DNA from: Gymnorhina tibicen
Lineage: Eukaryota; Chordata; Aves; Passeriformes; Artamidae
Reading direction: 5' to 3'
DNA length: 64,000 nucleotides
Assembly: GCA_013399875.1 (NCBI GenBank)
Contig: VXAZ01003883.1
Span: 248,001 to 312,000, forward strand
Position 1 is the stretch's first letter. The number at the start of each line of letters is the position of its first letter. Below the pieces are notes generated by a model. That model searched no databases. It had not been told where the DNA came from and worked only from the letters and a program-made list of their open reading frames with translations. This document shows positions 1-11,639 of the stretch, piece after piece. The position numbers were made by a program, and so were the translations under genes.

Positions 1-411
1 TGTCCCTTTACAGTAGAGTAAGAAAAGTTATAGTGGGTATAATTAACATACAAAGAGATGTAGTATTCCAGGTATATGCTTCTAGCTCTCTTCTGCTAAT
101 TGAGGTAACGAAAAAATTACACATATAAATAATTTATCCTGAATCAGATACAGTGACAAATATTTGCCGCCAACTTCAAATGAGCCATGTAACACCTCCA
201 TAGGAATGAAATAATATTTCAATTTACGTAGATGCTAAGAAGTGTGAGCAGGTTACTAATTCTCAAATTGTTAACTTTTCAAGGTTAGTAATTGCCCACT
301 TCCGTCATATTATATTGCTGCTTGACTGGAAGAATTTCATCTTCCTCTGCAGCATCTTGTGCTAACTGCCGCTAGACAGAATGTTGGACTAGTAGGGCAT
401 TGGTTTGTTCT
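1..411. other. Unassigned AT-rich DNA
   Basis: No reading frame, repeat family or RNA gene is recognisable here. The composition matches the AT-rich background of the window. Confidence 0.6.
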
Positions 412-462
412 GCTGTAGCCACCAGTATGTTGAGTACCTCAACATACTGGCTAAAATACAGC
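412..462. repeat. Imperfect inverted repeat (hairpin-forming)
   Basis: The inner arms CAGTATGTTGA (about 423-433) and TCAACATACTG (439-449) are perfect reverse complements around the 5-base loop GTACC. Pairing continues outward with small bulges: GCTGTAGCC at 412-420 faces GGCTAAAATACAGC at 449-462. The whole structure is about 51 bases, somewhat shorter than a typical animal pre-miRNA hairpin. It could be a small structured transcript, a relic of a short inverted-repeat transposon, or chance. No flanking ORF or repeat explains it. Confidence 0.75.
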
Positions 463-3400
463 TCAGTGGATAAAAAATATGCAAGCAATCAATTCAAGAA
501 AACAGCTTAGAGAAAAGAATTGCTGCATTTCTAATTGAAATAGACTTACTGGAAAAAGACATTTTAAATAAGTGTTTGTACACTCTTGCCTGCTAGTCCC
601 TAATCTGACTGAGAAGTGAGACTGGCCCGACATATAGTTTAAATAAAGAGAGGAGGTATGGTTAACAAACAATACTGCAGAATGTTTAATTTGTGTCTGT
701 GAATCATTAAGAACACAATATTGCACCTGGTGTTTATGTCAGCTAAGACTGAAAATCCTCCACCTACTTTCTTTGCTGTTTCAGTTATACAGTTCACTGA
801 TTCTTAAATTTCAGAAGATCAATCACTGAGGTATTGATTTAAAAGAGGTATAAAAATCAAAGCTGAATGAACATATCTAACTTGTTCATAATGCATGGTC
901 AGTGTTGGGGAAGAGAAATTGTGAAATAACATGGTGGTGGAGAAACACTTGGACTGTGACTTGAATAAAACAGATTATGCTGGCATCAAATCAATGATAG
1001 AGCAATGCATTCCATTTTATGCTTTTTACAACAGACAGATGCAGAAAGGTAGTGTGGATGATACAATCCCATCAACATTCCATTTTCTAAACTGGGCAGG
1101 AGAATAAAACACATGCAGGCTCTGAAAGAAAACTGCATGTTTAGATACGGAACTGCAATAGTTATCTATCTTCAAAAATAGGTTTTGTTTGGAATCGTAC
1201 ACTGCTGCCCACTACATTTGATGAAGATGTATTTTCACAGCAGAAAGACTGTACAATAGTAAAATACTTGCCAGAATTAATTACCTACAGAAACTAAGAA
1301 ATGGCCTGCTTCACTAGCAGGCTACATTTCCTTATTAAACCAGAAAAAAGTCATACTGGTTTTTCTTTGTGATATTCCTTCTCTTTCTTTCCTGTCACCC
1401 TGCCTCTTTAAAATTTTGTACCAAGAAAAGCTTTGGGCAGATTTTTATGCAATAGGTAAGAGATGGATTAGAAATGAGGCAATAAACCATGAACATAACA
1501 GCTTAGAACACATGACCAATTCCTGCCGTAAAGACATCTTCACCCACTCTGGATCCACAAGTGCGGTGAAATGAGAATAAGAAGAATCTGTGTGACAGAA
1601 GGAAGAAAAAGAGAAAGGTTTTTAACTCATTTAAGTTTGTTGCTGTCCCTTTAAAAGGAGTGCATTAAATAAAAATGTAAGGATCTAACTAAGAGCATAT
1701 CTTCCATAAGTGATATAAATTTACTATTTAAAACATAATATTCTGAATACAGAGGCAAGCAATTCAGTGAATTGGTTTTTTTTCTTTTTGATAGAAGGTT
1801 TCTTACATGTCTTAGAGCACTGGAGAGAAATTAGCAATAATATATTGCTAAATAACATGTGCCATAAAGTTTGACAAATGTTCAACAGCTAGGTATTTAA
1901 AGGGAAGAGCTGACTTATATGTTTTCTTTTCTTTACTTTGGTAAATGAGCAAAAGTGTCTAAACCATTTGTGAAATAAAAGTATTTTCCATCTCAAAGAA
2001 AGAAAGAAAACAGTCTCTTGAAATCCTCTGTACTCCAAGGATTTCCTTAAAACAGAGTGGTAAGCATATGGGAAGCCTTTACTTCAAAAATGAATCTGAG
2101 GTGAGCTTGCAGAATCTGCTAAAATATGCTTTAGAGACAAATTGAGGAATTACAAAAATATATACATATACCATTCAATAAAAATCTCTTTTGTGTTTTT
2201 TGGGGTTATGTGATTTGTTTGGTTTAGTTTGGCTTTGTTGGTGTTTAGTTTTCTTTGGGATTTTTGGTTTTCTTTGTGTGTGTGTGTATATGTGTGCGCT
2301 TCCTTTTTTTCCTCGAGCAAGAGGAAAGGAAGGAAAATTTCTCAATTAGTAGAAATAATAGCTTGGAATGAAGAGCCTGGCACACAACCTAATTTCATTC
2401 TGACCCAAAGGCAGCAACATCTGGAGAATACCTTTTCTATCAGAGGTATTTCCTCTCAGACACTTATAACCTCAAATGCGAAAGGAAAAATCCTAATTAC
2501 CATAAAGCTTCAGTTCAACTAAAATGGTGGGAATAAGGCTTGTAATGTTCATTGTCTGTTCTATAATGAACAGATATCATTATTTGTCCCTGATTCTAGG
2601 ACATACCGCAGTGATGTCTTTGAAAAATTACAAATCAAGAGGTTTAAAACTTTGCTACATTTTGCTACTTCTGATTTACACTGCCTGTCCTCGAAAAGAA
2701 TAAGAACATAAATGAAAGCTGCTACTTCAGTTTTCAACTAGAAATCATTCCCTATTAAATAACATTATGTAACACTGCTTATTATTTCTTCTTCACATGG
2801 AACTCAGTATAAAAATTTGGCTGACATTTTCTGTGTTATTAAATTTGACAGTTTGCAGGGATTGTCAATGAGTAAACCCTATACTTGCTCACAAGTCCTT
2901 ACTGGGATCTGAAACAGGATTGGCAGCCTTAGCCTGGGAAGTAGGGGCTGCACAACGATGAAGTGCTGACTGTTCTTTGGTAAGCACGTGGGAAAGTCTG
3001 CCATTCTTCAGGAAGTCCTCGTGGCTATAATGTCTTTTTTTCCCCCATCATCTGTAAATTGAGTCCTCACTGAACAAGTCAAGGCAGAAAAACCTCTGGA
3101 CCTGCTTTGCTGTGAACTTTGTAAACCCCAGGTGATCACAGCAACTAAGAAAAATTCCCTCTCGGCCCTTTAGGATCTTTGAAAAGTTTTAACACTGATA
3201 CTATAAAAGAGGACTGTTGCCATTCTTTTTAATAAGAAATAGGACCACTGTGGACTTTTGATAATCTAACTAAATAAAAATTAACATTAGAGAATTGGTA
3301 ATAATATTCTTATAACAATTGTGAAACTCTTATCATTTCCATCTTGTTCCACCAGGTAACTGTCATTGCAACAATTTCCACCCTACTCACATACTGCACC

Positions 3401-4879
3401 TTTATTTTTTATTCCTGGTACATGCTAATTTTATTGCTTTTCTGATTTACATCCCATTAACCATTAGACCTACACAAAGCATATTAAAAAATTAAGATGT
3501 ACTGCTTTTTTTTACTATTTAGTCTTTTTACTATTGATGTAGCAATTGCCTTATTTAAGTAGAAAAAAATTATAAATACTTAAATATCTTTAAGTGATAT
3601 TTTAATGTAGTTAATTTAGAAAATATACACAGAGTTAATTCTACAGTCAAAAGGCTTCATCCAAAACCACTTTTCCCATTTATCTATTACTCTTTTTGTG
3701 TATTCTCTAATTTGTATTTGATTGCATTTGCTTTTACTGCTGTGAAACACTATCTGACATTCAGAAGAACACAGAAAATGGATAAACAAGTACTGTTCAG
3801 AAGGGCTTTAGCCATTAACTAATGGTTTCTCCTGCTTTTCTGACAGAAGCAGCAATGCCAACAGTAGGAAAAAAGGTGCTAAGAATAGAAGCGAAGTCGT
3901 TGCGAGTTACACTTCTCAAACTTGTAAGTGAAAAATGGATTGACTATATTTGAATTCAATGCAGCACCTAAATAACACGTAACTACTTTTCATTTCAAGG
4001 ATGTTTCTGTTGGGGGCATGAAGGTGCAAGTATTTATCACATGGACAGGAAGAGTTAACCTTTGGAAGAAAAGAACAGCCAAATGCTTTCAAGAGCTCAT
4101 ATTTCTAAGTAAGGTACACTAACCACTCTGTGAGTGAGAGAGAGGCTCAAAAGAGAGAGGGAAATGTACTTGGGAGTCAGTGGCAGATTGAGTAAGACCA
4201 GAAGAGAATGCAAAAGTGAGACCTGTTTGAGGACAAGGAAAGAAAAATCCACTGCCCGTGACATAGAAATAGCCAAAGTTTCAGATAAGGCCGTGTGCCA
4301 TAACACCCTGCATCACATTTGCTGAACTCTTAAGCTCCTGATGTCCACAGCTGAATCTGTCCAAACAAAAGGTAAGGGAGAGAGGAAAAGGTCTGCAGAA
4401 GTCCACAAAGGGTGGGGAGTCAACTGAAAAAGCTAAGAAAACAGAATTTCTTAAAATCTTAACCCATTCTGGATTTGCCACCTTGAATCCTTCCCTGAAG
4501 AGAAGTGGCTAAGTCCTTTCTTCCACAAGATAAGATAGATTTTATTTCTACCAAAAAATAGCTGAATGGGAGTTTGTTATGTAAGACCACAGCAGTGAGA
4601 ACATTCAGCCTCTAACAGCCTTCAAAGATTACTGCTCCATACAGTGCTGAAAAATCCAGCGACTCTCTACTCTGTACTGAAAAGACCTCATCAAAAGAAT
4701 ATATTCAGTCCCGTGTCTATGCTGAATGTCAAGTAGTTGGAGATTCACAAGATGCGGGAGTCTAGAAATGTGTGACTTCTGACAATAGAAGTCCTTTGCT
4801 GATTTGCATCAGAGAAACAGATATACACATGGGCACTGAGAGGAAGCAGAGAGTAGGAGAGGCTGGGACTTCCTACTAC
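463..4879. other. Unassigned AT-rich intergenic/intronic DNA
   Basis: About 4.4 kb without a recognisable gene. Open frames are under 130 codons and show no domain, splice-site framing or known family. A short GT-rich microsatellite lies at 2275-2296. From about 4100 to 4500 the plus strand is purine-rich (GA-rich), which creates overlapping short ORFs on both strands that I do not consider genes. Confidence 0.6.
2275..2296. repeat. Short (GT)n microsatellite
   Basis: A run of alternating T and G, interrupted by one TATA. Confidence 0.8.
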
Positions 4880-5163
4880 AGGGAAGTAAGAATGGCAGCA
4901 GACTTGGTTCTGGGGGGAATAGTGTTTGGAGGCTGAAGTTGTGGCAGGGAATATCGCGGCCTGGGGGTGTCGCAAGTGAGGGCAGACCCCGTCTGGGGCA
5001 GAGGAGGCTCCAGGCGACGACTGCGATAAGATAGGAAGAGTGTCCTCACGTCTAGGGGCGCTAGCAGTGCAATGCGGGCACCAGCTGTTAATCCAGAGAG
5101 GCGATAGAGGAGCCGCGAGAGGCAAAGAAATGAGGAGGGGTCCTTGGACGGAGTTCCAGAGCC

Positions 5164-5169
5164 TTTATT
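5164..5169 (-). terminator. LTR polyadenylation signal (AATAAA)
   Basis: AATAAA on the minus strand, downstream of the LTR TATA box and inside the presumed R region. Confidence 0.6.
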
Positions 5170-5220
5170 CTCTGAAGGGGTCCGGAGCCAAAGAACTGGA
5201 GGGGGTGGAGAAACTGCTAC

Positions 5221-5230
5221 ATTTATAGGG
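5221..5230 (-). promoter_or_regulatory. TATA box of the minus-strand LTR
   Basis: CCCTATAAAT on the minus strand, downstream of several CCAAT boxes and about 50 bases before the AATAAA signal. This is the spacing expected between a U3 promoter and a short R region. Confidence 0.65.
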
Positions 5231-5808
5231 TCCGGGGTACTCAAATTTGAACCAATAGGGGTACAGATCATGCGGGTAGACTTAACAGGATTGGTTACAA
5301 TAGACCAATGGGGAAGGGGATTAACAGGGTCCAATCAGGTACCGAACTGGGGAGAACTTTCCAGAGAGGGTACATGACTGACAAGGGGGTGGGTATGAGG
5401 GGTGGTGACTAGCTTGCTCAGGGGTGGAACATGGGCGTACACAACTGGGTAACAGACAGTTAGGAAAACAGGGGTGGGTACAACTGAGGTGATGGACAAC
5501 TTAGGAGGGAGAGAAGGTGGAGAGCTCATGGACGGTGTCCCTGGGGTCCTCATCATACCAGGCAATCGCCTGGGGCGATTCAGGTACCACAGGGCACACC
5601 GCCACAAGGGAAGGCAGTGAAAATATGTGTGGATACTGAAAAGCTGCTAGCAGAAAGTTTTTCCAGCTTCCTGCAGTATCCTGTGAGAATCTTTCCTTTC
5701 TCATGCAAGCTATGAAAACAGTAAGATGGTTTTTGTATAACTATCTGTACACCTGGTGTTTGTCTAAGTTCTGTTTATGATACATTGGAGAGGTGTTTTG
5801 GAAATGAG

Positions 5809-5970
5809 TGTTGTAGGACTTTAGCCAATCACCGTGGGGGGTGGGTGATCACTGACCAATCCCTTTGTGGAACTAGAATATATAAGCGGGGTTGTAAATT
5901 AATAAATAGCTCCATTTCTTGCTGGATCTGTGTGTGGTTGCATCTCTCCGTCCCTGGTACAACAGCAACA
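5809..5970 (+). mobile_element. Compact LTR of an endogenous retrovirus, plus strand
   Basis: It contains two CCAAT boxes (about 5824 and 5855), a TATA box (TATATAAG, 5879-5886) and AATAAA at 5901-5906. A U5-like tail ends in GTACAACAGCAACA. The proposed ends, TGTTGT... and ...CAACA, form a short terminal inverted repeat. They are flanked by AATGAG (5803-5808) and AATGTG (5971-5976), a 6-base near-duplication compatible with alpha- or betaretrovirus-type integration. The layout after the TATA box resembles avian alpharetrovirus-like LTRs. A U3 of only about 70 bp is unusually short, so the true 5' end could lie further upstream (for example near 5735). No gag, pol or env sequence adjoins it. 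Confidence 0.6.
5879..5906 (+). promoter_or_regulatory. TATA box and polyadenylation signal of the plus-strand LTR
   Basis: TATATAAG at 5879-5886 and AATAAA at 5901-5906 are only about 20 bases apart. This implies a very short R region, as in avian leukosis-type LTRs. Confidence 0.55.
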
Positions 5971-8489
5971 AATGTGTGTGGAAGAACAGTGTGATGAACA
6001 CAGCTCACAGACTTCCCCTTCTGAAAGCAGCATGACTGGGTATAGACAACAAAGGGAGCCCAGGGAACAAACAGGAATTAGAAGCTGTGTAGAGAGGTAG
6101 ACCTATAATCTTATGGGGTTTACAGAGACATACATGTGCTGCCAGGGACATATAGAGTGACAGGTCCCGGCTGGCAAGGTCCCACTCTTAGCCCCTGGAT
6201 CCCTGTCCCTTAGGGGGCAACACCTGTCTTGGTAGTGCTCTGACATTAGCATTAACATGATGGAAAGGTAAAGATGCAAAACAGGGAAGGACGAGAAAGT
6301 GCAGAATGATGAAGCAAGAGGTGTTGGTATGGAGAGAGTATAGAGAAAAAGATTTAAGAGTGAAATGAGGAAAATTTCAGAAAAAGACAAACAAAAGGAG
6401 ATAATAGAAGTTTTGATTAGTTCATTTATCACATTATGAATGCAAGATGCTGTTCTGTTAACAAACTGCTATCTGATGATATAGCAGCAAGGCTGGCAGC
6501 TGAAGATATGGTAGGTAGCAAACACCTCAGTTTAATCTTTAAACATGTCACCGAATGGAAGAGTCAGTTTATGCACTCTTAAATATAATTCCTCACATAA
6601 ATAAAAATAACTTCTGAGTTTATGTCTGAATATATTACGCTTGGCTTATGCTCAAATTTCTTTTTCACTGTCAGCTGTGACCATATACTTCTTTCCCTCT
6701 CATATGGGAGCAAGTTAGAACTTTCTCTTTTTTTTGTATTGTAAAAGAGGATATGACTTTCTTAGGTCCTGTCTAAATATAAACAGGTTTTTAAAACAGT
6801 TTCATGGCTTTTATTTGTAAGATAAATAAACTAAACAGATATCCAGGATGTCAAATTATTATACACAGACTCGCAGCAATATTTGATTATTAATCTTTGC
6901 CACAACAAATCAAATTCCTCTACAGATAGCCACGTGGGTTGTTGCAAATCTGTACTCTGGCTTGACTTAATAATTACAGATGCGTTATTTCTTTATCCAG
7001 AATTTCAAGTTGTGTATATTTGTTCTGAAAAGGCAAGAACTGTACAAGGCATTTAGCTTAGACTATTTGAAAGGTATCAACTGTTTAAATGACATTTTCA
7101 CCTTCAGCAAATACATCTTTGCCTGCTAGAAATAGTGATGCTATCACATTGCAGGCAATCTATGATACAGTCATGTCACAAATAGGTGTCAACTCTCATT
7201 ACATTCTCAAGTATAAATTCCACTTATCAGTTCCCACATAGTTGCAGATGTTTTAACAATCCCATTTTACCACGATTGCACCAAGGCTCAACCTCAAATG
7301 CTTTATGATATATTTCTAGGAGCTACGGTAGATTACCAGATTTGGGAGCACTATGTGTACTTTGCTGCCACCTGGAAATTTTTATTTTAAAAAAATATTG
7401 AATTTACTAGTAATTTATTGTCTGACTACTTGGATAAACCAGAGCAATTTTTCTTTAGAGTCTGGTTTACTTCATTACAAAGAAATAACTTCTTATTTGA
7501 AATTCAGATCTGACTTAGCCTTTTCTGAATTTTTATTTCAGGAAAATTATCAGTCAACTCATGCTATGACGATTAATAAAGTCTCTGGCTAATGCAAAAA
7601 CCCATACAACTTATTAGAAAATTAAAAAAAATAATTATTTTGGAAAATAATAATTATAACAGGGGTTTTGTACATATAACTTTTAAATCAGAACCACATT
7701 GGTAAGAGAAAGGAGATGATCTGCTAAATGCATCCATGCATTTCTGTTTCCCATATAGATTGTTTCTGATGCAAAGATAGCTTCCATTTTTATTAGCTAA
7801 CTGAATTTTGAGAACTCCTCACTACTTTAATGCACTACTACATAGAAACAAGCCAGAGAGTGACTCACTGTGGTTCTAAAATACAACACTTTACTGGTAA
7901 ATTATATTAATTTTATAGAGTCAGGTACTAACTAACACCTGAAAATTGCAAATCAGCAAGAAATACATAAAATACTGAAAATAAGCATAATTGTACATGC
8001 CAGAGAAAATTCTGGAAAAGTAAATCTTGCCTTTAGTTAGTGAGATGGCACTCTGTTGAATGTTACATGTCTATTCTGTTGTAACAGAGGAAATAAAAGG
8101 CAAATTTGAAAGACAGCCCTTTGTGGGAGTCCAGAGTGCGGGGAATATTTCTCTGCCTGTTTTAAGGAGTTTTACCCCCCTGGACAGCACTGGTTTTGAC
8201 CTTCGTCCATGGAGAAAGCTGCCAACTCTCTGGGAAGAACTTGAATGCACTGCGGTGTGAACTAGGTGATAGAATATTATGTAAGGTAGCACAGGGTGAA
8301 AATATAAAGGTGTTGGGTTTGTTAAAGTAGCAAATAGATAAAAAGCAAAAAACTCCAAAATGGAGGATTGTTGTTGTTTTATAACCTCCTTCTTGTTCTT
8401 CATGCTACTCCATTTAATGCGGCAAAATTGCTTAAAGTGATTGGATAGAAAATTCCGCAGTTCCTGTGGACGTTTTAAAAACATTGGTT
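5971..8489. other. Unassigned DNA, mainly AT-rich
   Basis: No gene is recognised. 5980-6300 is less AT-rich than its surroundings but shows no LTR landmarks or protein similarity. 6860-7010 has homeodomain-like ATTA/TAAT cores in a mixed-complexity stretch and may be a conserved noncoding segment. A weak CTCF-like match on the minus strand lies at 7362-7376. An AT-only inverted repeat occurs near 7635-7665. Confidence 0.55.
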
Positions 8490-8690
8490 GAATATTGGTA
8501 GAAAAGTGAAAATATCTGTCGTTTCAAACACTGATTGGATTGTTTAGCTTTAAAAACGCCGTGTTATCTTGATTTCGGCGGCATTCTGCACATTTTCCTC
8601 AGCATGCACGTCCCTCTGCTGTACTTCTAACTTTTCTGATAAGACTTAATAAACTATCTGAGAGCAGAGAAGGCTGAATGTCCATTAATT
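8490..8690. promoter_or_regulatory. Candidate conserved noncoding element
   Basis: This stretch is of high complexity, with several CpGs kept in an AT-rich, CpG-poor background (around 8556-8582, AAACGCCG and TTTCGGCGGC). It also has GATA-type (TTATCTTGAT) and homeodomain-type (ATTAATTAAC) cores. It has no ORF and no repeat signature. Vertebrate noncoding enhancers often look like this, but conservation cannot be tested from one sequence, so this is an inference. Confidence 0.25.
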
Positions 8691-11639
8691 AACAAAAATC
8701 CAGGCAAGGACTCAGAAGTCCTCCCCCAGCAGGGGAGGAATGATTTAAGGCACAGCAAGATCAACAGGTGGAATTCAAAACAGAATCCCACAGCCCTTTA
8801 CCACACAGATCACAATTTATTTTTCTAGCAGTCACATTGCAGGGTCACTCCATTTTGTATTAACTTACCTGCAAAATCTTTCTCAGCTCAGTAACTTTTA
8901 TTTCTGCCTTTCTAGGCATTGTGTATTTATCTTGATATCTTTCTAGTCTCTAACATTTGTAGTTTAAAAAGTACACCCGATATTACAATACCTTATCATT
9001 TACAATTAACTTTATCACTAACTCAAATTCTAATAATATAAAGGGGATGGGAGGAGCGAGAGGAAGTCTAACTTAAAACTTCTACTTTTCTTAGAAAGTC
9101 AATAGAGAGGAAAATGTACTTCTGAATAGTGGAAGAGATTAAGAGAGCTTGTATACTTGTTCTATAGGTTGAAAAGAAGCAATAGAAGGTGATAAATTCC
9201 ATTCTTCCCATAGGATGCAACTTGCTTGACCTTTCCCTGAACAAACTCTACAGTAAGCTGTTACTTATTACTTAATAACCCAATAGTGGTGTCACAGGAA
9301 ACTAGAATTTTCTTATTTTGAGGTGACTGAATGCAACTTTTCTACAGGGCAGACAAATAATAAAAAACAAAACAAAACAAACAAGCCCCCATGACAACAA
9401 AACAAACACAAAAGAGAAAACAGGTGTCTTTGGTCAGTGCATCTTCTTCTGAACCACAGTGTAGCCACTCAAGCAAGAATCTCAGTTGAAAAGACCAGCA
9501 GACAAAAAGTTTTGTTTGTTTGGAGCTTTTTTCAACTATTTTTGTGGTGAAAACCTCTCATCTGACAGGTGCTAGGTCCAGCTAAATCTGTAGGCATTCC
9601 ATATTTTGACTGAATGTAGTGAAAAACACTATTTGGAACAAGGAGCAGAACCCCTGCTTGGCCTAAAGGGACTGCTCATGTCCTCAGATGTTTCTGCCTT
9701 GCCTTTTTATTGCCCCTGACCCAGTACAGGCATAGAGTTACACAAAGCAGCACAAAATGACATTAATCCCTTTCACTATCTACAAGAACCAGAGGGAAAA
9801 AAGTCAGTTTAACAGTATCACTCTTCACAGGCAGTAAAGTAGCTTGAGTGTAGTAAAAAGTGTGTCATCTCTTTCAAGACAGTCAGTGTCACCTCCAGGA
9901 TGATTCCAGGTCATGGCTTTTTGAAGAGAGTGAGAAAACCTGAAGGATATTGCTGAACCAATACCTCTGCATCTTCTACCATCAAATGAGATACTCAAGA
10001 AATTACATTTTTGCAATATATCCAGATACCGTCAGTAGAATTCAGTGTTTCCAAAGCTGTAGCATGATATATAACATGTTTCTATAATGTGCCATGGTTA
10101 TCATGAATACTTTATTACTGCAACATTGCATTTTTCAGGTCACAGTGATTATTTGGCCTTGAAAAAAATGACTTAATTTAAGATAACTTTAAAAATACTC
10201 AGCACTGCGTGTGTGAACCAAAACATTGATGATCACCTGCATCTAAGTTTTAAAGAGTTCTGAAGAGTGGGTTATGATTAATAATGTCAAATGTGATGAC
10301 TGTGATTAACACTAACAGGTATAATTTGCTCATATAATAGGTAGTAAAATTATTGTGTGCTAGATCAGACATCTTTAGTGATCAGACAAGTTAAATTTAG
10401 ACTAGAACCCAGCACTGAAGTTTTAGACAAAAACTGAGTTTTAAATTAATAGCAGTGAAATTTCAGACAGTCTCTAATTATTTTCAGAAGACTTCTTGCT
10501 CAAAAAACCAAGAAGGGTACAATTATTAGCAAATAATGCTAATTCTTCCTTTCTTCCTTGAGTGAGGTGACAAATTCCTGAAAGATCAGGACACATCTGC
10601 AGTGGAACAGAAAAATAATCCCCTATTACTTTACAGCAACAGCTTGGATTATAGTTTTAATTCATTCTTCCGAAACCCAGACACTTTCATAAGGCACAGG
10701 CTTAAAGTTCCAATATATAATTTTGGTAATTTTTATAATTAACATATTTTCTCATAACTTAGTTTTCCTGAACTTAAATATTAAATTACCAATCTTGAAA
10801 AAAAGTTGTAAAGTATTGATAGAAAAAACCAGAAAAATAATGAAGAAAAAGCTGATAGAAAAAAACAAAACAGAAAAAACCAATAAAATAACCAAGCTGT
10901 GATTCTCATTTTTCTTTTATTATTCAGAAATTCACTAGAACTCTCTTGGCGCTTTAAGGAGATGAGTTTAATGTATATGCAACTCCCAGAGAGAACAGTC
11001 CTTGTTTCAGGCAGATTTCCTAATGAAGTAATGGAAGACTTCAGGATTTGTTTCATGAGCTGCATCTGTTTAAATGAGGGGAAGGAAATATTTCTCCCTT
11101 CATAGGCCTGTGCAGAGGCAAGAGCCTTACATTGCACAAGAGCAGGAATGCATCTCCTCCTTGGCAGGAAAATGAACTTTTACCATGATAGGTACTGGAG
11201 GCTCATAAAAGACACTGGAGGCTTGTGATTTCTGACAACAGAGTTCCTCTCTGCAGGTGTTCATTTGCAGACAAGCTTCAGACATGGCAACAGATGATGT
11301 GACAGAAGGTCTGCTGGGGAGCCTGTCTACCTGGGCCAGTTTTGCCTAATCCCTGTCTGGGGCAGTGAAGAAAGCAAAGGACAATGGTAGTCAGATGTCC
11401 CTTTCTGCAAGGGAAGAAGTTTACCTAATTCTTCTCTTTTGCAGCTTGCCAAAGATCAACACAGAAATATCATGTGGGCATATAGGGAAAACCAAAGCTT
11501 GCCAGAAGGGTGTAAAAGACAAAAAGGAGGACATAAATAGGTATTTCAGCTATAAAAATGAAGTCCAGTAAAAATACTTGTCCAGTTAAGTCCAATGAAA
11601 TCCAACAATAAATTGTCCTGTTTTCAAGAGAGGTGGTGA
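8691..11639. other. Unassigned AT-rich DNA
   Basis: No gene or identifiable repeat. An A-rich stretch with AAAAC units lies near 9361-9415. Open frames of at most about 120 codons (for example 10781-11137 minus) are low-complexity, dominated by Phe/Leu/Ser, and lack domains. Confidence 0.55.

Larger units (their letters stand above)
4887..5606 (-). mobile_element. Solo LTR of an endogenous retrovirus, minus strand
   Basis: This is a GC- and CpG-rich block in AT-rich surroundings. Read on the minus strand it has the order expected of a retroviral LTR. It starts TGTGGCGG, then has several CCAAT/ATTGG boxes (about 5251-5256, 5290-5296, 5303-5308, 5331-5335). A TATA box (CCCTATAAAT) follows at 5221-5230 and an AATAAA polyadenylation signal at 5164-5169, and then a long U5-like segment. 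The 7-base direct repeat AGGGAAG at 4880-4886 and 5607-5613 flanks it and is a plausible target-site duplication. The U5 end would then be ...CATTCTTA rather than ...CA, so the left boundary is less certain. No internal viral genes adjoin it, so it is most likely a solo LTR. Family not assigned. The ORFs of up to 152 codons inside it are LTR sequence, not genes. Confidence 0.72.

Noticed and set aside
4134..4325. Arg/Glu/Lys-rich ORF suggesting a coiled coil
   Set aside because: It arises from GA-rich simple sequence. The opposite strand is open too.
4745..5704. Cluster of overlapping ORFs up to 152 codons on both strands
   Set aside because: They lie in a GC-rich LTR with TATA, CCAAT and AATAAA elements. 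Long frames are expected from the composition and no retroviral protein domain appears.
7362..7376. CTCF-like match on the minus strand
   Set aside because: Only the right half of the core fits; the leading CCA is missing. Too weak to list as a site.
8071..8484. 137-codon minus-strand ORF
   Set aside because: Composition is unremarkable for AT-rich DNA and there is no domain. It overlaps an ORF on the other strand and no splice or promoter context commits it to being a gene.
10781..11137. 118-codon minus-strand ORF with a Phe/Leu-rich end resembling a membrane segment
   Set aside because: The hydrophobic end comes from a long A-rich (plus strand) low-complexity stretch, not from a protein-like sequence.
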